NCBI RefSeq assembly: GCF_042643265.1
Contig: NZ_JBHRRZ010000005.1
Span: forward strand, 1-64,000
Source: Virgibacillus_O sediminis
GTDB lineage: Bacteria > Bacillota > Bacilli > Bacillales > Amphibacillaceae
DNA: 64,000 bases
Direction of reading: 5' to 3'
In this document: positions 34,003 through 42,838 of the stretch, in pieces
Layout: each line of letters begins with the position of its first letter
Numbering within the stretch: position 1 is the stretch's first letter
Made by a program: the position numbers and the translations under genes
Notes under the pieces: generated by a model
The model's input: only the letters and a program-made list of their open reading frames with translations
What the model was told of the DNA's origin: nothing
Databases searched by the model: none

Positions 34003-35406
34003 TTGTCCCCTGAGCAAATAGGTTTTGCTTTATTATACTTAGGAGTATTTCTTCTTATTGGTAAATGGATACGTATTAGGGTGAAATGGCTGCAGAATTT
34101 ATTCCTGCCATCATCTGTGATTGGCGGATTTCTAGCATTGCTTTTAGGGCCTCAAGTACTCGGCAGCATGCTTCCGGTAGGCGAAGAGTCATTCTGGGCC
34201 ACTGGAATTCTTTCCCCGGAAGTGGTGCAGGTATGGGAAGAAATCCCAGGCCTGCTGATCAATGTCGTGTTCGCCACCTTATTTTTAGGGGCTACACTAC
34301 CGAGTCTTTCAAAAATATGGAATGTCGGGGGGCCGCAGCTGGCCTTTGGCTGGACATTGGGCTGGGGGCAGTATGTCATCGGTATTCTTCTTACCGTGTT
34401 GGTGTTATCCCCTGTATTCGGATTGCCACCAATGGCGGGAGCGCTCATTGAAATAGGGTTCGAGGGAGGACACGGCACCGCGGCCGGGCTGCAGTCCACC
34501 TTTGAGGAGATGGGCTTTGCAGATGCTTATGACTTGGCTATCGGGTTAGCCACTGTCGGTATTCTATCCGGAGTGATTGTGGGAATCATCCTCGTCAACT
34601 GGGGTGTCCGACGGGATAAAACAAATGTCATCAAGGATGTACGGGATTTTTCCACCCTAAGGAAGGCCGGCATTATGGAATTTGAAAACAGGGACCCGGC
34701 AGCAAAAATGACGGTCCGTCCCGAATCGATCGAACCGCTTTCCCTGCATTTTTCTGTAGTAGCGCTAGCTATTTTGACGGGATATCTGCTCCTGCAATTT
34801 CTCATATGGCTGGAGAGTGTTACTTGGGGTGCCTGGACAGGCTCCGACTTTATGACATATATCCCGTTATTCCCGCTGGCCATGATCGGCGGTATTTTGG
34901 TACAGGCTTTCTTCCATAAAGTGGACAATGCTAAATTGCTGGACCGTCCGATGATCAATCGGATCCAAGGGTTTGCCCTGGATCTACTGATACTCACTGC
35001 CATTGCTACCGTATCCCTCGATGTGATCGGCCAACATATTGTACCATTCCTGTTGCTGGCAGCAGCGGGTATTGCCTGGAATGTATTCGGATTTCTAATT
35101 CTGGCACCACGCATTATTCCCACTTACTGGTTTGAACGCGGGATTGGCGATTTCGGCCAATCGATGGGGATTACAGCAACAGGGTTACTGCTAATGCGTG
35201 TAGTCGATCCGGAAGCAAAGTCGCCTGCTTTTGAAGGGTTCGGCTATAAACAATTGGTATTCGAGCCGTTCCTTGGCGGCGGTTTGGTCACGGCATTGTC
35301 CGTACCGCTGATCTATCAACTGGGTGCCATGACATTCTTGATTTTTGCTGCGGTTATGTGCTTGATCGGACTGCTCGTGGGATTGCTCCACTTTGGCAGG
35401 AAATAG
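34003..35406 (+). CDS. Sodium/glutamate symporter family (GltS-like) transporter
   Basis: This 467-residue membrane protein has about ten to twelve hydrophobic helices. The GltS-family hallmarks are LFLPSSVIGGFLALLLGPQVLG near the start, IGFEGGHGTAAGLQSTFEEMG (about 152) and the second repeat ERGIGDFGQSMGITATGLLLMRVVDPE (about 370). The start is a TTG after AAAAGGAGGG; a longer frame from 33883 runs into the end of the repeat element and is rejected. It lies 21 bases before a Na+/H+ antiporter gene. Glutamate is both substrate of the family and a compatible solute in halophiles, but the real substrate is untested. Confidence 0.88.
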   Translation: MSPEQIGFALLYLGVFLLIGKWIRIRVKWLQNLFLPSSVIGGFLALLLGPQVLGSMLPVGEESFWATGILSPEVVQVWEEIPGLLINVVFATLFLGATLPSLSKIWNVGGPQLAFGWTLGWGQYVIGILLTVLVLSPVFGLPPMAGALIEIGFEGGHGTAAGLQSTFEEMGFADAYDLAIGLATVGILSGVIVGIILVNWGVRRDKTNVIKDVRDFSTLRKAGIMEFENRDPAAKMTVRPESIEPLSLHFSVVALAILTGYLLLQFLIWLESVTWGAWTGSDFMTYIPLFPLAMIGGILVQAFFHKVDNAKLLDRPMINRIQGFALDLLILTAIATVSLDVIGQHIVPFLLLAAAGIAWNVFGFLILAPRIIPTYWFERGIGDFGQSMGITATGLLLMRVVDPEAKSPAFEGFGYKQLVFEPFLGGGLVTALSVPLIYQLGAMTFLIFAAVMCLIGLLVGLLHFGRK

Positions 35407-35427
35407 AGAAAAAAGGAGTCGTTGCAG

Positions 35428-36612
35428 TTGACCTCTCATCATATATTGTTATTGCTTCTAATTGGATATATTGTCTATTCGATTGATAAAAAACAGAAGA
35501 ATTTCCCTGTACCGGTAGTACTTGTCCTGATCGGACTGGTTTTATCCTTCGTCCCATATTTCGATGAAGTTACCATCAGCCAGAAGATGATATTCAATGT
35601 TTTTCTTCCTGCTTTACTGTTTGTCTCGGCATACAGCTTTCCTTTGGATGCTTTGAAGAAAAACAGATGGATTATTATCACCCTTGGAACAGGCGGGCTG
35701 ATGCTGACAGTTCTATTGCTGGGGGCAGCAATCTATGCGGCGGCCAATCTGTTTGTTGCCGTATCGCTGACAGGAGCTCTCTTAGTAGCATCCATATTGG
35801 CCCCGACTGATCCGGTTTCGGTTGTATCGATTTTAAAGCAGTCTACCGACAATGAAAAGATTGCCGATATCGTTGAAGGGGAATCGATGCTGAATGATGG
35901 AACCAGTATTGTCCTGTTTACGATCTTCCTAGGCATGTTCCTCAGTGATAAGGGTTTTTCCATCGGTGGATTTATAGGTGAATTTCTGCTTGTCTCCGTT
36001 GGTGGTGTGGTACTGGGATTGGTTTTTGGCTGGCTGATGAGCAAAGCTGTCCATTACTCGCACCACCGGACCTATCAGGTGATGCTGAGCATCATTATTG
36101 CCTACGGAAGCTTTTACCTCGGGGAATTGATAGGGGTGTCGGGTGTGCTTGCAACAGTGACAGCAGGCCTAATGCTTTCTTTCGAGTTTGGCCGGAATAT
36201 TAAAGAGGATCATTTCCGAGAATCGTTGGATGGGTTCTGGGATGTGGTGGAGCCATCGATACTTGCTTTGTTATTTCTTTTAATCGGAATACAGGCGGCA
36301 GATTACTTGATTTTTTCCGGCTGGACATTAGCAGTAATCATCTTTCTTCTGTCACTCCTGGTCCGCTGGACGGTACTTGCCGGCCTGACATTGACAGTGG
36401 CAAAGTGGAAACACCTATTCTCTTGGAAGGATACAGTATTAATATCCTGGTCGGGTATTAAAGGCGCCATGTCTGTTGCCCTATTGATGGGGTTTGAAGC
36501 GGCGGCAGAAAGTGATGATTTGTTGGTGTCGCTGTCATTCGCAGCTATTGTACTTTCCCTTGTTATCCAGAGCGCAGGCGTCTATCCACTCACAAAAAAA
36601 CTGAAGGGCTAG
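35428..36612 (+). CDS. CPA1-family Na+/H+ antiporter (NhaP-like)
   Basis: This 394-residue membrane protein has the CPA1 pattern: LPALLFVSAYSFPLDAL (about 58), the unwound-helix signature SILAPTDPVSVVSILKQ (about 118), GESMLNDGTSIVLF (about 145, with the key acidic residue) and SWSGIKGAMSVALLMG (about 340). It exports Na+ (or K+) in exchange for protons. Two TTG codons lie after AAAGGAG; the second, at 35428, has the better spacing. The preceding GltS-type gene imports Na+ with its substrate, so the pair could cycle sodium. Confidence 0.88.
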   Translation: MTSHHILLLLLIGYIVYSIDKKQKNFPVPVVLVLIGLVLSFVPYFDEVTISQKMIFNVFLPALLFVSAYSFPLDALKKNRWIIITLGTGGLMLTVLLLGAAIYAAANLFVAVSLTGALLVASILAPTDPVSVVSILKQSTDNEKIADIVEGESMLNDGTSIVLFTIFLGMFLSDKGFSIGGFIGEFLLVSVGGVVLGLVFGWLMSKAVHYSHHRTYQVMLSIIIAYGSFYLGELIGVSGVLATVTAGLMLSFEFGRNIKEDHFRESLDGFWDVVEPSILALLFLLIGIQAADYLIFSGWTLAVIIFLLSLLVRWTVLAGLTLTVAKWKHLFSWKDTVLISWSGIKGAMSVALLMGFEAAAESDDLLVSLSFAAIVLSLVIQSAGVYPLTKKLKG

Positions 36613-36616
36613 TTAG

Positions 36617-36652
36617 AATCTTCAATGGAACTATTCCATTGAAGATTTTTCC
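36617..36652 (+). terminator. Terminator of the symporter-antiporter pair
   Basis: AATCTTCAATGG (36617-36628) pairs with CCATTGAAGATT (36636-36647), followed by T. Confidence 0.9.
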
Positions 36653-36766
36653 TTTTCCAGGGCGATTGTTTGTTCGCCATGCATTATGATAGTATAATAG
36701 AATAATAGCTGCTAAAAAATTCCTCTGAACATTCTCCTCCAATTTACAGACGAAATAGGTGATGAT

Positions 36767-38923
36767 ATGAAGTTAATACTTGCAGAGAAACCCTCCGTAG
36801 CAAAAAACATTGCAGACGCATTAGAAATCCACACAAAGCGGGACGGTTACTTTGAGGGAAACGGCTACCTGATTACATGGGCATTTGGTCATTTGGTCGA
36901 ATTGTATGATGCCAAGGATTATGACAGCAAACTGGCACGTTGGAAAATGGATAATTTCCCTTTTATTCCGCAAAACTTCCAATATAAAGTGAAAAGCAAT
37001 CCACGGGACAGGAGTCAGACGGATACAGGTGCAGCCAAACAACTGAAGACCATTCAAACGCTGATAAACAGAGCAGATGTGGAAGCGATCATTTCAGCGT
37101 GTGATTATGACAGGGAAGGCCAGCTGATCGGTGACAGTATTATCTATCGCGGTGGAAAGCAGAAAAAACAAGTCTACCGTCTTTTGCTCAATGAATGGAC
37201 AAAGAAAGAAGTTATTAGAGGACTGGAGAATATCCAGCCGAATGACAGCATGAAAAGCCTTCGGGATGCAGGGATCAGCAGGCAGTGGGCCGACTGGGTA
37301 ATCGGCATTAATCTCACCTCTGTCGCCACCCTGAAATATCAAGAAGGAAAGGGAAAGGCGCTCAATATCGGGCGTGTCCTGCTTCCGACTCTAAAGATTA
37401 TTTATGACCGGGATAAGGAAATAGCCGAATTCAAGCCGGAGAATTATTTCAAATTGACAGCTGACTTTGAAACAGAACGAGGTGCAGCCTATCAAGGAAT
37501 CTACCAGGAGGGGAAGGACGAAAAGTTCAAGGACCAGGAGAAGCTCCAGGTGGTCAAGGAAGCGATGCGTAATAAGATGGGCATCGTAACAGACAGGCAG
37601 GTGGAAAAGAAAAAGGAATTTCCGCCATTTTTGTTCAACCTGTCAAACCTGCAAGGCTATATCACCAACCGGTATAATGGATGGACTTCCGATAAAGTGC
37701 TGAAAGCAGCCCAGTCCCTCTATGAAAAGAAGTTGATCACTTACCCGAGAACATCCAGTACCGCCTTGGACGAAAGCCTGGCAGGAAAGACGGCACATGT
37801 TCTGAAGGTTCATGCGGAAGCCTCTCGGTTCAAGGAAGAGATAAAGTTTTTGAAAAGCAGGCGAGTTTTCAATAATGCGAAGGTTGAAAGCCATAGCGCA
37901 ATCATTCCAACTTATTTGAAGCCGAAACGTCTCAGCTCGGATGAACAGATCGTCTACCAAGCCATCCTTAACCGGTTCATTGCGCAGTTTATGCCGGTTG
38001 CCGAATATGAAGAAACCAGGTTGCAGACAGAGGTGGAAACAGTCCAGGGGACCTTCATCTCGAAAGGCCGGGTCCAACTCGTTGAGGGGTGGAAGAAGGT
38101 AGAAGATATCCAATCCAAGCAAACGCTCCTGCCAATTGTAGAAGTAAATGAGAAGGCAGCCATTTCGGACGCCGAAATTTCCTCCCATGTTACAAAGCCA
38201 CCAAAAAAACATACGGAACGAACATTGTTAAAAGTGATGGAGACATGCGGGAAAAATTATCAAGATGAGGAAAACGAAGAGGAAGTGGGGAGCATCCTTG
38301 CAGGCTTTAGCATCGGCACAGCGGCAACTAGAGCGGAGACGATAAAAAAGCTCAAAGAAGTTGGCTATATAGAGGCCAAAGGAAAGAATTTGAACTGTAC
38401 TACACTGGGAAGGAAAATGGTTGAAACATTTCCTGTCAAAAATCTGTTTGATCTCGGGTTCACAGGAAGACTGGAGAAGGGGCTTTCTGATATACAGAAA
38501 GGGAAGGCAGAGAAGCAGGCATTTCTGCAGATGATTTTCCATTTCATTAATGAATCCGTTGATATCATCAAAAATGGGGAAGAAGTGATTATTCGCCAGC
38601 TTGGCAGCAAACCGGCAGCCAAGGAGGTGCTTGGTACATGTCCAGAATGCGGCGGTGAAGTGAAGGAAGGCTTTAAAGGATTTGGGTGCAACGGATATGG
38701 GAAGAAGTGCCAGTTCATGGTTTGGAAAAATGATAGATACCTTGCTGCCATGAGGAAAAGGCCGACCAAGACAATGGTAAAATCTCTGCTAAAAAGCGGG
38801 CAGGCCCATGTTAAAGGATTGACGAGCAAAAAAGGTAAGAAGTTCAGTGCCTATCTATCCTATAAAAAGAATGAAGACAAGGGCTACTACAGTTGGGAGA
38901 TGGCATTTAAGAACAAGAAATAG
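36767..38923 (+). CDS. topB: DNA topoisomerase III
   Basis: This 718-residue type IA topoisomerase has the N-terminal Toprim domain (MKLILAEKPSVAKNIADAL; acidic cluster in ACDYDREGQ, about 108), the active-site Tyr in KLITYPRTSSTAL (about 328) and a C-terminal zinc ribbon (CPECGGEVKEG...CNGYGKKCQF, about 625-648). It decatenates DNA and resolves recombination intermediates with RecQ-type helicases. The ATG follows AGGTGATG. It is a single gene with a terminator about 75 bases downstream. Confidence 0.95.
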   Translation: MKLILAEKPSVAKNIADALEIHTKRDGYFEGNGYLITWAFGHLVELYDAKDYDSKLARWKMDNFPFIPQNFQYKVKSNPRDRSQTDTGAAKQLKTIQTLINRADVEAIISACDYDREGQLIGDSIIYRGGKQKKQVYRLLLNEWTKKEVIRGLENIQPNDSMKSLRDAGISRQWADWVIGINLTSVATLKYQEGKGKALNIGRVLLPTLKIIYDRDKEIAEFKPENYFKLTADFETERGAAYQGIYQEGKDEKFKDQEKLQVVKEAMRNKMGIVTDRQVEKKKEFPPFLFNLSNLQGYITNRYNGWTSDKVLKAAQSLYEKKLITYPRTSSTALDESLAGKTAHVLKVHAEASRFKEEIKFLKSRRVFNNAKVESHSAIIPTYLKPKRLSSDEQIVYQAILNRFIAQFMPVAEYEETRLQTEVETVQGTFISKGRVQLVEGWKKVEDIQSKQTLLPIVEVNEKAAISDAEISSHVTKPPKKHTERTLLKVMETCGKNYQDEENEEEVGSILAGFSIGTAATRAETIKKLKEVGYIEAKGKNLNCTTLGRKMVETFPVKNLFDLGFTGRLEKGLSDIQKGKAEKQAFLQMIFHFINESVDIIKNGEEVIIRQLGSKPAAKEVLGTCPECGGEVKEGFKGFGCNGYGKKCQFMVWKNDRYLAAMRKRPTKTMVKSLLKSGQAHVKGLTSKKGKKFSAYLSYKKNEDKGYYSWEMAFKNKK

Positions 38924-38996
38924 TTTGAGGGGCCTTCCTTTGCTGCAATGGATTTTGAGGAAGAAAACGATATCTGCGATTTTATCGCATAGGAAA

Positions 38997-39020
38997 AGCC
39001 GGGCATGCTCCCGGCTTTAT
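38997..39020 (+). terminator. Terminator after topB
   Basis: AGCCGGG (38997-39003) pairs with CCCGGCT (39010-39016), with a short T tract. Confidence 0.75.
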
Positions 39021-39107
39021 CGCTGTTAAGGAATGTTGAGGTGATGGCTATCCGACTTTATATACCGTTGACCCGGGTATCCTGCATCGTTTGTTCCGAT
39101 AGGATTT

Positions 39108-39617
39108 TTAAATAATATCACGCAATTGGATTTTGAGTATTTTTCCGCTGGCCGTTTTCGGAAGCTCCTCCATAAACGTGAATTGCTTAGGGCAAGCAGG
39201 CGGATCCAACCGCTCAGCAGCATAGTCGATCAGCTGTTGCTCCGTTAATTGGGAGTCTTCATATGGAACGACAAAGGCGTGGGTAACCTCCCCTAATTCT
39301 GCATCAGGCAGCACTAATACAGCCACTTCCTCGACTTCCGGATGCTGATATAAGACTCTTTCTATTTCCAGCGGAGACAATTCCTCTCCATCATGAATAG
39401 TATCTCTATTCCGCTCTACCACATGAATACGGCCTTCTTCATCAATGGTTCCCATATCTCCCGTGCGCAGCCAGCCATCTGGAAGCTCCTGCCCTGCTTC
39501 GCTGATTGGGGTCACGCCGTTCCCTTTGACAATAATTTCGCCGACTTCTTTGCCGTTGGGAGTAACATCTTTGCCATCTTTACCCACGACACGTACTTGT
39601 GTATCAACCAATTTCAT
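39108..39617 (-). pseudogene. Orphan C-terminal part of an AMP-dependent acyl-CoA synthetase
   Basis: The 169 residues correspond only to the last third of an acyl-CoA ligase: the end of the large domain (DGWLRTGDMGTIDEEGRIHVVER) and the C-terminal domain with the catalytic Lys motif ELPKTASGKILKIQLRD. The AMP-binding P-loop and about 350 residues are missing, and nothing in 39624-39860 supplies them. Yet an extended -10 (TGTTATAAT) and AGAAGGTGGGG precede the frame, so a shortened protein could still be made. GGEN, usual in the family, reads DGEEL here. Most likely a decaying gene remnant. Confidence 0.75.
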
Positions 39618-39867
39618 CCCCACCTTCTATAGTTAATGATGTATTTATCCTGTTTATTGAGAATATTATAACACACTTTCAATGTAAGCGTTTAACTTTA
39701 ACTTGGTGAGTAGGACGATATGAAAATGGAATCACTTGAGTAAGTAGAGCTAATTGAAAAAGGGCAAGAGAAATGCTTACAATAGAATGGAAAAGGGAAT
39801 CAGTCAATAAAGAAAGAATGGATGAGAAAATGCTCTCTGACATATTGCGAAGGAGGCCTGATTGGTG

Positions 39868-40575
39868 ATGAAACTAAAAGGGAAAACGGCAATTATAACT
39901 GGTGCAAGTGCGGGGATCGGCCAAGCGATAGCCGAGCAATTGGCTGCGGAAGGATCTAATGTAGTGCTGGCCGCTAGGAGTACCGGCAAACTGAAGGATC
40001 TAGCGGAGAAAATCAATCAAAAAACAGGAGGAAAAGCTCTGGATGTGCCGACAGACGTAACGGATAAGTCTGCTGTTGATGAGCTTTATAACAGAGCCAT
40101 TGATAGTTTTGGAACAGTGGACATTTATGTTAATAACGCTGGTCTAGTCCTTTCATCTGCAATAACCGACAGGGAAGTAGGCGAATGGGATAAAATGGTG
40201 GACGTCAATATCAAAGGAGTACTATATGGAATAGATTCCGTTCTGCCACATATGCTGGAGAAGGCCTCGGGGCATATTGTAAATATCGACTCTGTTTCCG
40301 GCCATGAAGTGAATAAATCGAGCGCCGTATATGCAGCGACTAAGTATGCGGTCCGTGCTATCTCCGAAAGCCTGGAGAAGGAACTTGCCCGTACCGGAGT
40401 AAAAGTCAGCAATATTTCTCCAGGACGGGTGAATACCGAAAGAGTGCTGAAAAAACTCGGAGACGACCCGGAACGCAAGCCGTTGCAACCAGAAGATGTA
40501 GCCGGTGCTGTTGTCTATGCCGTTACCCAGCCTGATTATGTAAATGTGAATGAAATTATTGTCAGGCCGGTGTAA
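39868..40575 (+). CDS. Short-chain dehydrogenase/reductase
   Basis: This 235-residue classical SDR has the cofactor motif ITGASAGIGQAIAEQLA, NNAGLVLSSAI (about 86), the catalytic Ser in NIDSVSGHE (about 138) and YAATK (about 151). Arg residues after the first beta strand (AARSTGK) suggest NADP(H). The sequence resembles the YdfG/YqjQ-type group with broad substrate range. ATG, GTG and TTG codons lie close together after AAGGAGG; GTG 39865 is about equally likely as the start. It stands alone and its substrate cannot be told. Confidence 0.88.
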   Translation: MKLKGKTAIITGASAGIGQAIAEQLAAEGSNVVLAARSTGKLKDLAEKINQKTGGKALDVPTDVTDKSAVDELYNRAIDSFGTVDIYVNNAGLVLSSAITDREVGEWDKMVDVNIKGVLYGIDSVLPHMLEKASGHIVNIDSVSGHEVNKSSAVYAATKYAVRAISESLEKELARTGVKVSNISPGRVNTERVLKKLGDDPERKPLQPEDVAGAVVYAVTQPDYVNVNEIIVRPV

Positions 40576-40691
40576 GTTTTGGTTTGGAAGGGATAAAGAA
40601 ATTATTAGCGTAATCTAAAGAACTTTGCTATTATGGTTATGATATTCTAAGCAATCCGTTTGTAAGCGTATTGGAAATAATAGGTATGGCT

Positions 40692-40710
40692 TTGTGAAAT
40701 AATTAATTTG
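40692..40710 (+). promoter_or_regulatory. Possible Rex operator upstream of ndh
   Basis: TTGTGAAATAATTAATTTG matches the left 13 bases of the Rex site TTGTGAAATAATTTCACAA perfectly; the right half is degenerate. Rex represses ndh in B. subtilis. Confidence 0.4.
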
Positions 40711-40772
40711 TCCAAACGCTTAGGATACTTCCAACCATATGAATCAGCTGGAAAAAGAAAGGGGAAAGTTCA

Positions 40773-41981
40773 ATGACTAAACCAAAGATCGTCGTTCTGG
40801 GAGCAGGGTACGCAGGACTGACAACTACTAAGCGTCTGACACAGCAATTGAGCCCAGAAGAAGCGGAGATTGTATTGGTCAACAAACACAACTACCATTA
40901 TGAAACTACATGGCTCCATGAAGTTGCAGCCGGCACCATCAACCCTAATCAGGCCCGTGTCATGATTAGCGATGTAGTGAACCCAAAACGGGTACGGCTT
41001 ATTTATGATAATGTTGTAAAAGTGAAAAAGGACGAAAATATCGTCGTACTGGAAAACAGTGAAATCAGCTATGATTATCTTGTGTTCGCCCTAGGCTTTG
41101 AATCCAATGATTTCGGCATTAAAGGAATGGATGAACATGCATTCGCTATTGAGGACATAGATTCCAGCCGATTGATCAGCGAGCATATCGAGTATCAGTT
41201 TGCAAAATATAAAACAGAGGAAAACCCAGATGAAAACAGCTTGCATATACTAGTAGGCGGTGCCGGATTCACTGGGGTAGAATTTGTAGGAGAGCTTGCG
41301 GAAAAAGTGCCGGAGCTTTGCAAAAAATATGACATCGACCGCAGTAAGGCCCGCATCATCAATGTGGAAGCGGCCCCGTCCATTCTCCCGATGTTTGATA
41401 AGGATTTGGTGGAGTATGGCAAGAAATCGCTGGAAGACCGCGGTGTTGAGTTCCGTATAGGCGCCCCGATCTCAGAATGTACATCGGAAGGCTTCATTGT
41501 CGGTGATGATGATGAGCTGATCAAAGCTGGTACAGTAGTATGGACCGGCGGCGTCAAAGGAAGCAGTGTATTGGAAGCATCCGGGTTTGAATTGACAAAA
41601 GGCAAAGTAAATGTGGACGCAGACCTTCGTATGCCTGGTGAAGATAATCTCTTTGTTCTTGGTGATTGTTCTTGGGTATGGAACAAGGAAGAAGATCGTC
41701 CATACCCACCGACAGCCCAGCTTGCCATGCAGGAAGCAAATGTCACAGCAAGAAACATCAAGGCATTGATTTACAACCAGCCTCTGGAAGATTTTGTTTT
41801 CAAGAGCAAGGGCACTGTAGCTTCTCTTGGTACAACCGATGGAATCGGAAACGTACTCGATGGCCGCAAGCTTCAAGGCAAGGCAGCTGCCGCCATGAAG
41901 AAAGTAGTCGACAACCGTTCCTTATTCCTCATCGGCGGACCGAAACTTCTGCTGAAAAAAGGGAAAGTACGTCCTTTCTAA
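40773..41981 (+). CDS. ndh: Type II NADH dehydrogenase
   Basis: NDH-2 passes electrons from NADH to menaquinone at the membrane without pumping protons. The 402 residues contain the FAD Rossmann motif IVVLGAGYAGLTTTKRL, the NADH motif ILVGGAGFTGVEFVGELAE (about 161), the quinone-site block FVLGDCSWVW...YPPTAQLAMQEA (about 295-325) and the family end. It lacks predicted helices, fitting peripheral attachment. The ATG follows AAAGGGGAAAG. A 33-residue membrane peptide gene follows at once. Relatives in B. subtilis are Ndh (YjlD) and YumB. Confidence 0.94.
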   Translation: MTKPKIVVLGAGYAGLTTTKRLTQQLSPEEAEIVLVNKHNYHYETTWLHEVAAGTINPNQARVMISDVVNPKRVRLIYDNVVKVKKDENIVVLENSEISYDYLVFALGFESNDFGIKGMDEHAFAIEDIDSSRLISEHIEYQFAKYKTEENPDENSLHILVGGAGFTGVEFVGELAEKVPELCKKYDIDRSKARIINVEAAPSILPMFDKDLVEYGKKSLEDRGVEFRIGAPISECTSEGFIVGDDDELIKAGTVVWTGGVKGSSVLEASGFELTKGKVNVDADLRMPGEDNLFVLGDCSWVWNKEEDRPYPPTAQLAMQEANVTARNIKALIYNQPLEDFVFKSKGTVASLGTTDGIGNVLDGRKLQGKAAAAMKKVVDNRSLFLIGGPKLLLKKGKVRPF

Positions 41982-42040
41982 TATTTCATGCCGATCCATT
42001 ATACGGGGAGAAACGTAAAATTTGAGGAGGTAGGTTTCAA

Positions 42041-42142
42041 ATGAAAAAAGGGACTTTATACGGGATTTTACTTGTAATTGCTTCCGTTATCGGATACAGA
42101 ATGGCAAGTGATTTCATCGAGGAGACAAGAGATTTCCGTTAA
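42041..42142 (+). CDS. 33-residue membrane peptide
   Basis: A 34-codon frame starts eight bases after GAGGAGGTAGG. The product MKKGTLYGILLVIASVIGYR plus MASDFIEETRDFR has one hydrophobic helix (about 6-18) and a charged tail. It lies 60 bases after ndh and before a terminator, so it is probably co-transcribed with NDH-2. It may dock on or tune that peripheral enzyme; this is inference. The strength of the binding site and the codon use support translation. Confidence 0.7.
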   Translation: MKKGTLYGILLVIASVIGYRMASDFIEETRDFR

Positions 42143-42151
42143 TTATAAAAA

Positions 42152-42190
42152 GCATGGCCCTCGGTACTGTACCGGAGGCCGTGTTTTTTT
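42152..42190 (+). terminator. Terminator of the ndh transcript
   Basis: CATGGCC...CGGTAC (42153-42169) pairs imperfectly with GTACCG...GGCCGTG (42170-42184), followed by seven T. Confidence 0.85.
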
Positions 42191-42224
42191 AAATCAACGG
42201 GAAATATATTTAGTACTTATTAGG

Positions 42225-42430
42225 TTTGTAAACGAGGTTAGCGACGTCCAGCCCGGCCATTTCAGAGGGGGGCCGCCTTTCCTTGCGATTGGCCGGGGTC
42301 TACCTTATGTGCCTATGTCGGAATCCATCTATGATTATGAGACCAGCCTGCCTGAAAGCCCGTATTCATTGGCTGGGCGACACGCTCTTTCGTTTCGACG
42401 GGAGCTGTGTGCGGTATGTCACTGACACAT
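42225..42430 (+). other. GC-rich, probably structured element of unknown function
   Basis: About 200 bases are much richer in G+C than the flanks. CCCGGCCA (42252-42259) pairs perfectly with TGGCCGGG (42290-42297) around an inner GGGGGGCCGCC block. Later parts include GCCAGCC/GGCTGGGC-like arms and GTGTG...CACAC. An open frame crosses it, but without a ribosome binding site and through the upstream terminator. It ends 40 bases before the next gene, so a regulatory RNA leader or small RNA is possible. Confidence 0.45.
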
Positions 42431-42468
42431 GTTCATGAATGGAGTAGAATGAAGTCAGGAGGGATATT

Positions 42469-42720
42469 GTGTCGATTGAACTTATTATTTTATTGATTGT
42501 ATTGTTTATAGCTGCAATAGGAGGTACTTTTTTTGCCTTCAAACAGGAAGAAAAGAAAATGAAGAAGTATGAAGAGGAAGGGCATACACCAGAGGATGAA
42601 ATGAGACGATCCTTGGAATATGAAAAAAGTTCACTAAAGTCCAACGTGCCCCTGCAAATTTGGATTTATACCATAACTATCGTCATATCTCTAGTGGCAT
42701 TCGGTCTGTATCTTTTTTAA
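42469..42720 (+). CDS. Small two-helix membrane protein
   Basis: This 83-residue protein has a hydrophobic helix at each end (about 3-22, LIILLIVLFIAAIGGTFFAF; about 62-82, IWIYTITIVISLVAFGLYLF) and a charged middle (EEKKMKKYEEEGHTPEDEMRRS). Both termini would lie on the same side. It starts at GTG after AGGAGGG. No family is recognised. It follows the GC-rich element and precedes the Fur-controlled promoter, so it is likely a separate unit. Confidence 0.75.
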   Translation: MSIELIILLIVLFIAAIGGTFFAFKQEEKKMKKYEEEGHTPEDEMRRSLEYEKSSLKSNVPLQIWIYTITIVISLVAFGLYLF

Positions 42721-42732
42721 ATCAGCGCTAAT

Positions 42733-42776
42733 TGAAAACAATTATCATTGACTAAATCGCCATCAACCAATAAACT
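42733..42776 (+). promoter_or_regulatory. Fur box and promoter of the siderophore ATPase gene
   Basis: TGAAAACAATTATCA (42733-42747) fits the 7-1-7 Fur box TGATAATNATTATCA with two mismatches. It abuts TTGACT (42748-42753), 17 bases, TAAACT (42771-42776). Fe-Fur bound here should block the -35. Confidence 0.75.
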
Positions 42777-42838
42777 AAAGGTAAGATAATGACGACGATT
42801 AAATAGGAGCAAGTCGTAATATAAGGGGAGCGGATTCC

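Noticed and set aside
42078..42425. Open frame of 115 codons on the plus strand after ndh
   Set aside because: It begins inside the 33-residue peptide gene, runs through the ndh terminator and has no ribosome binding site. The open stretch is better explained by the GC-rich structured element.
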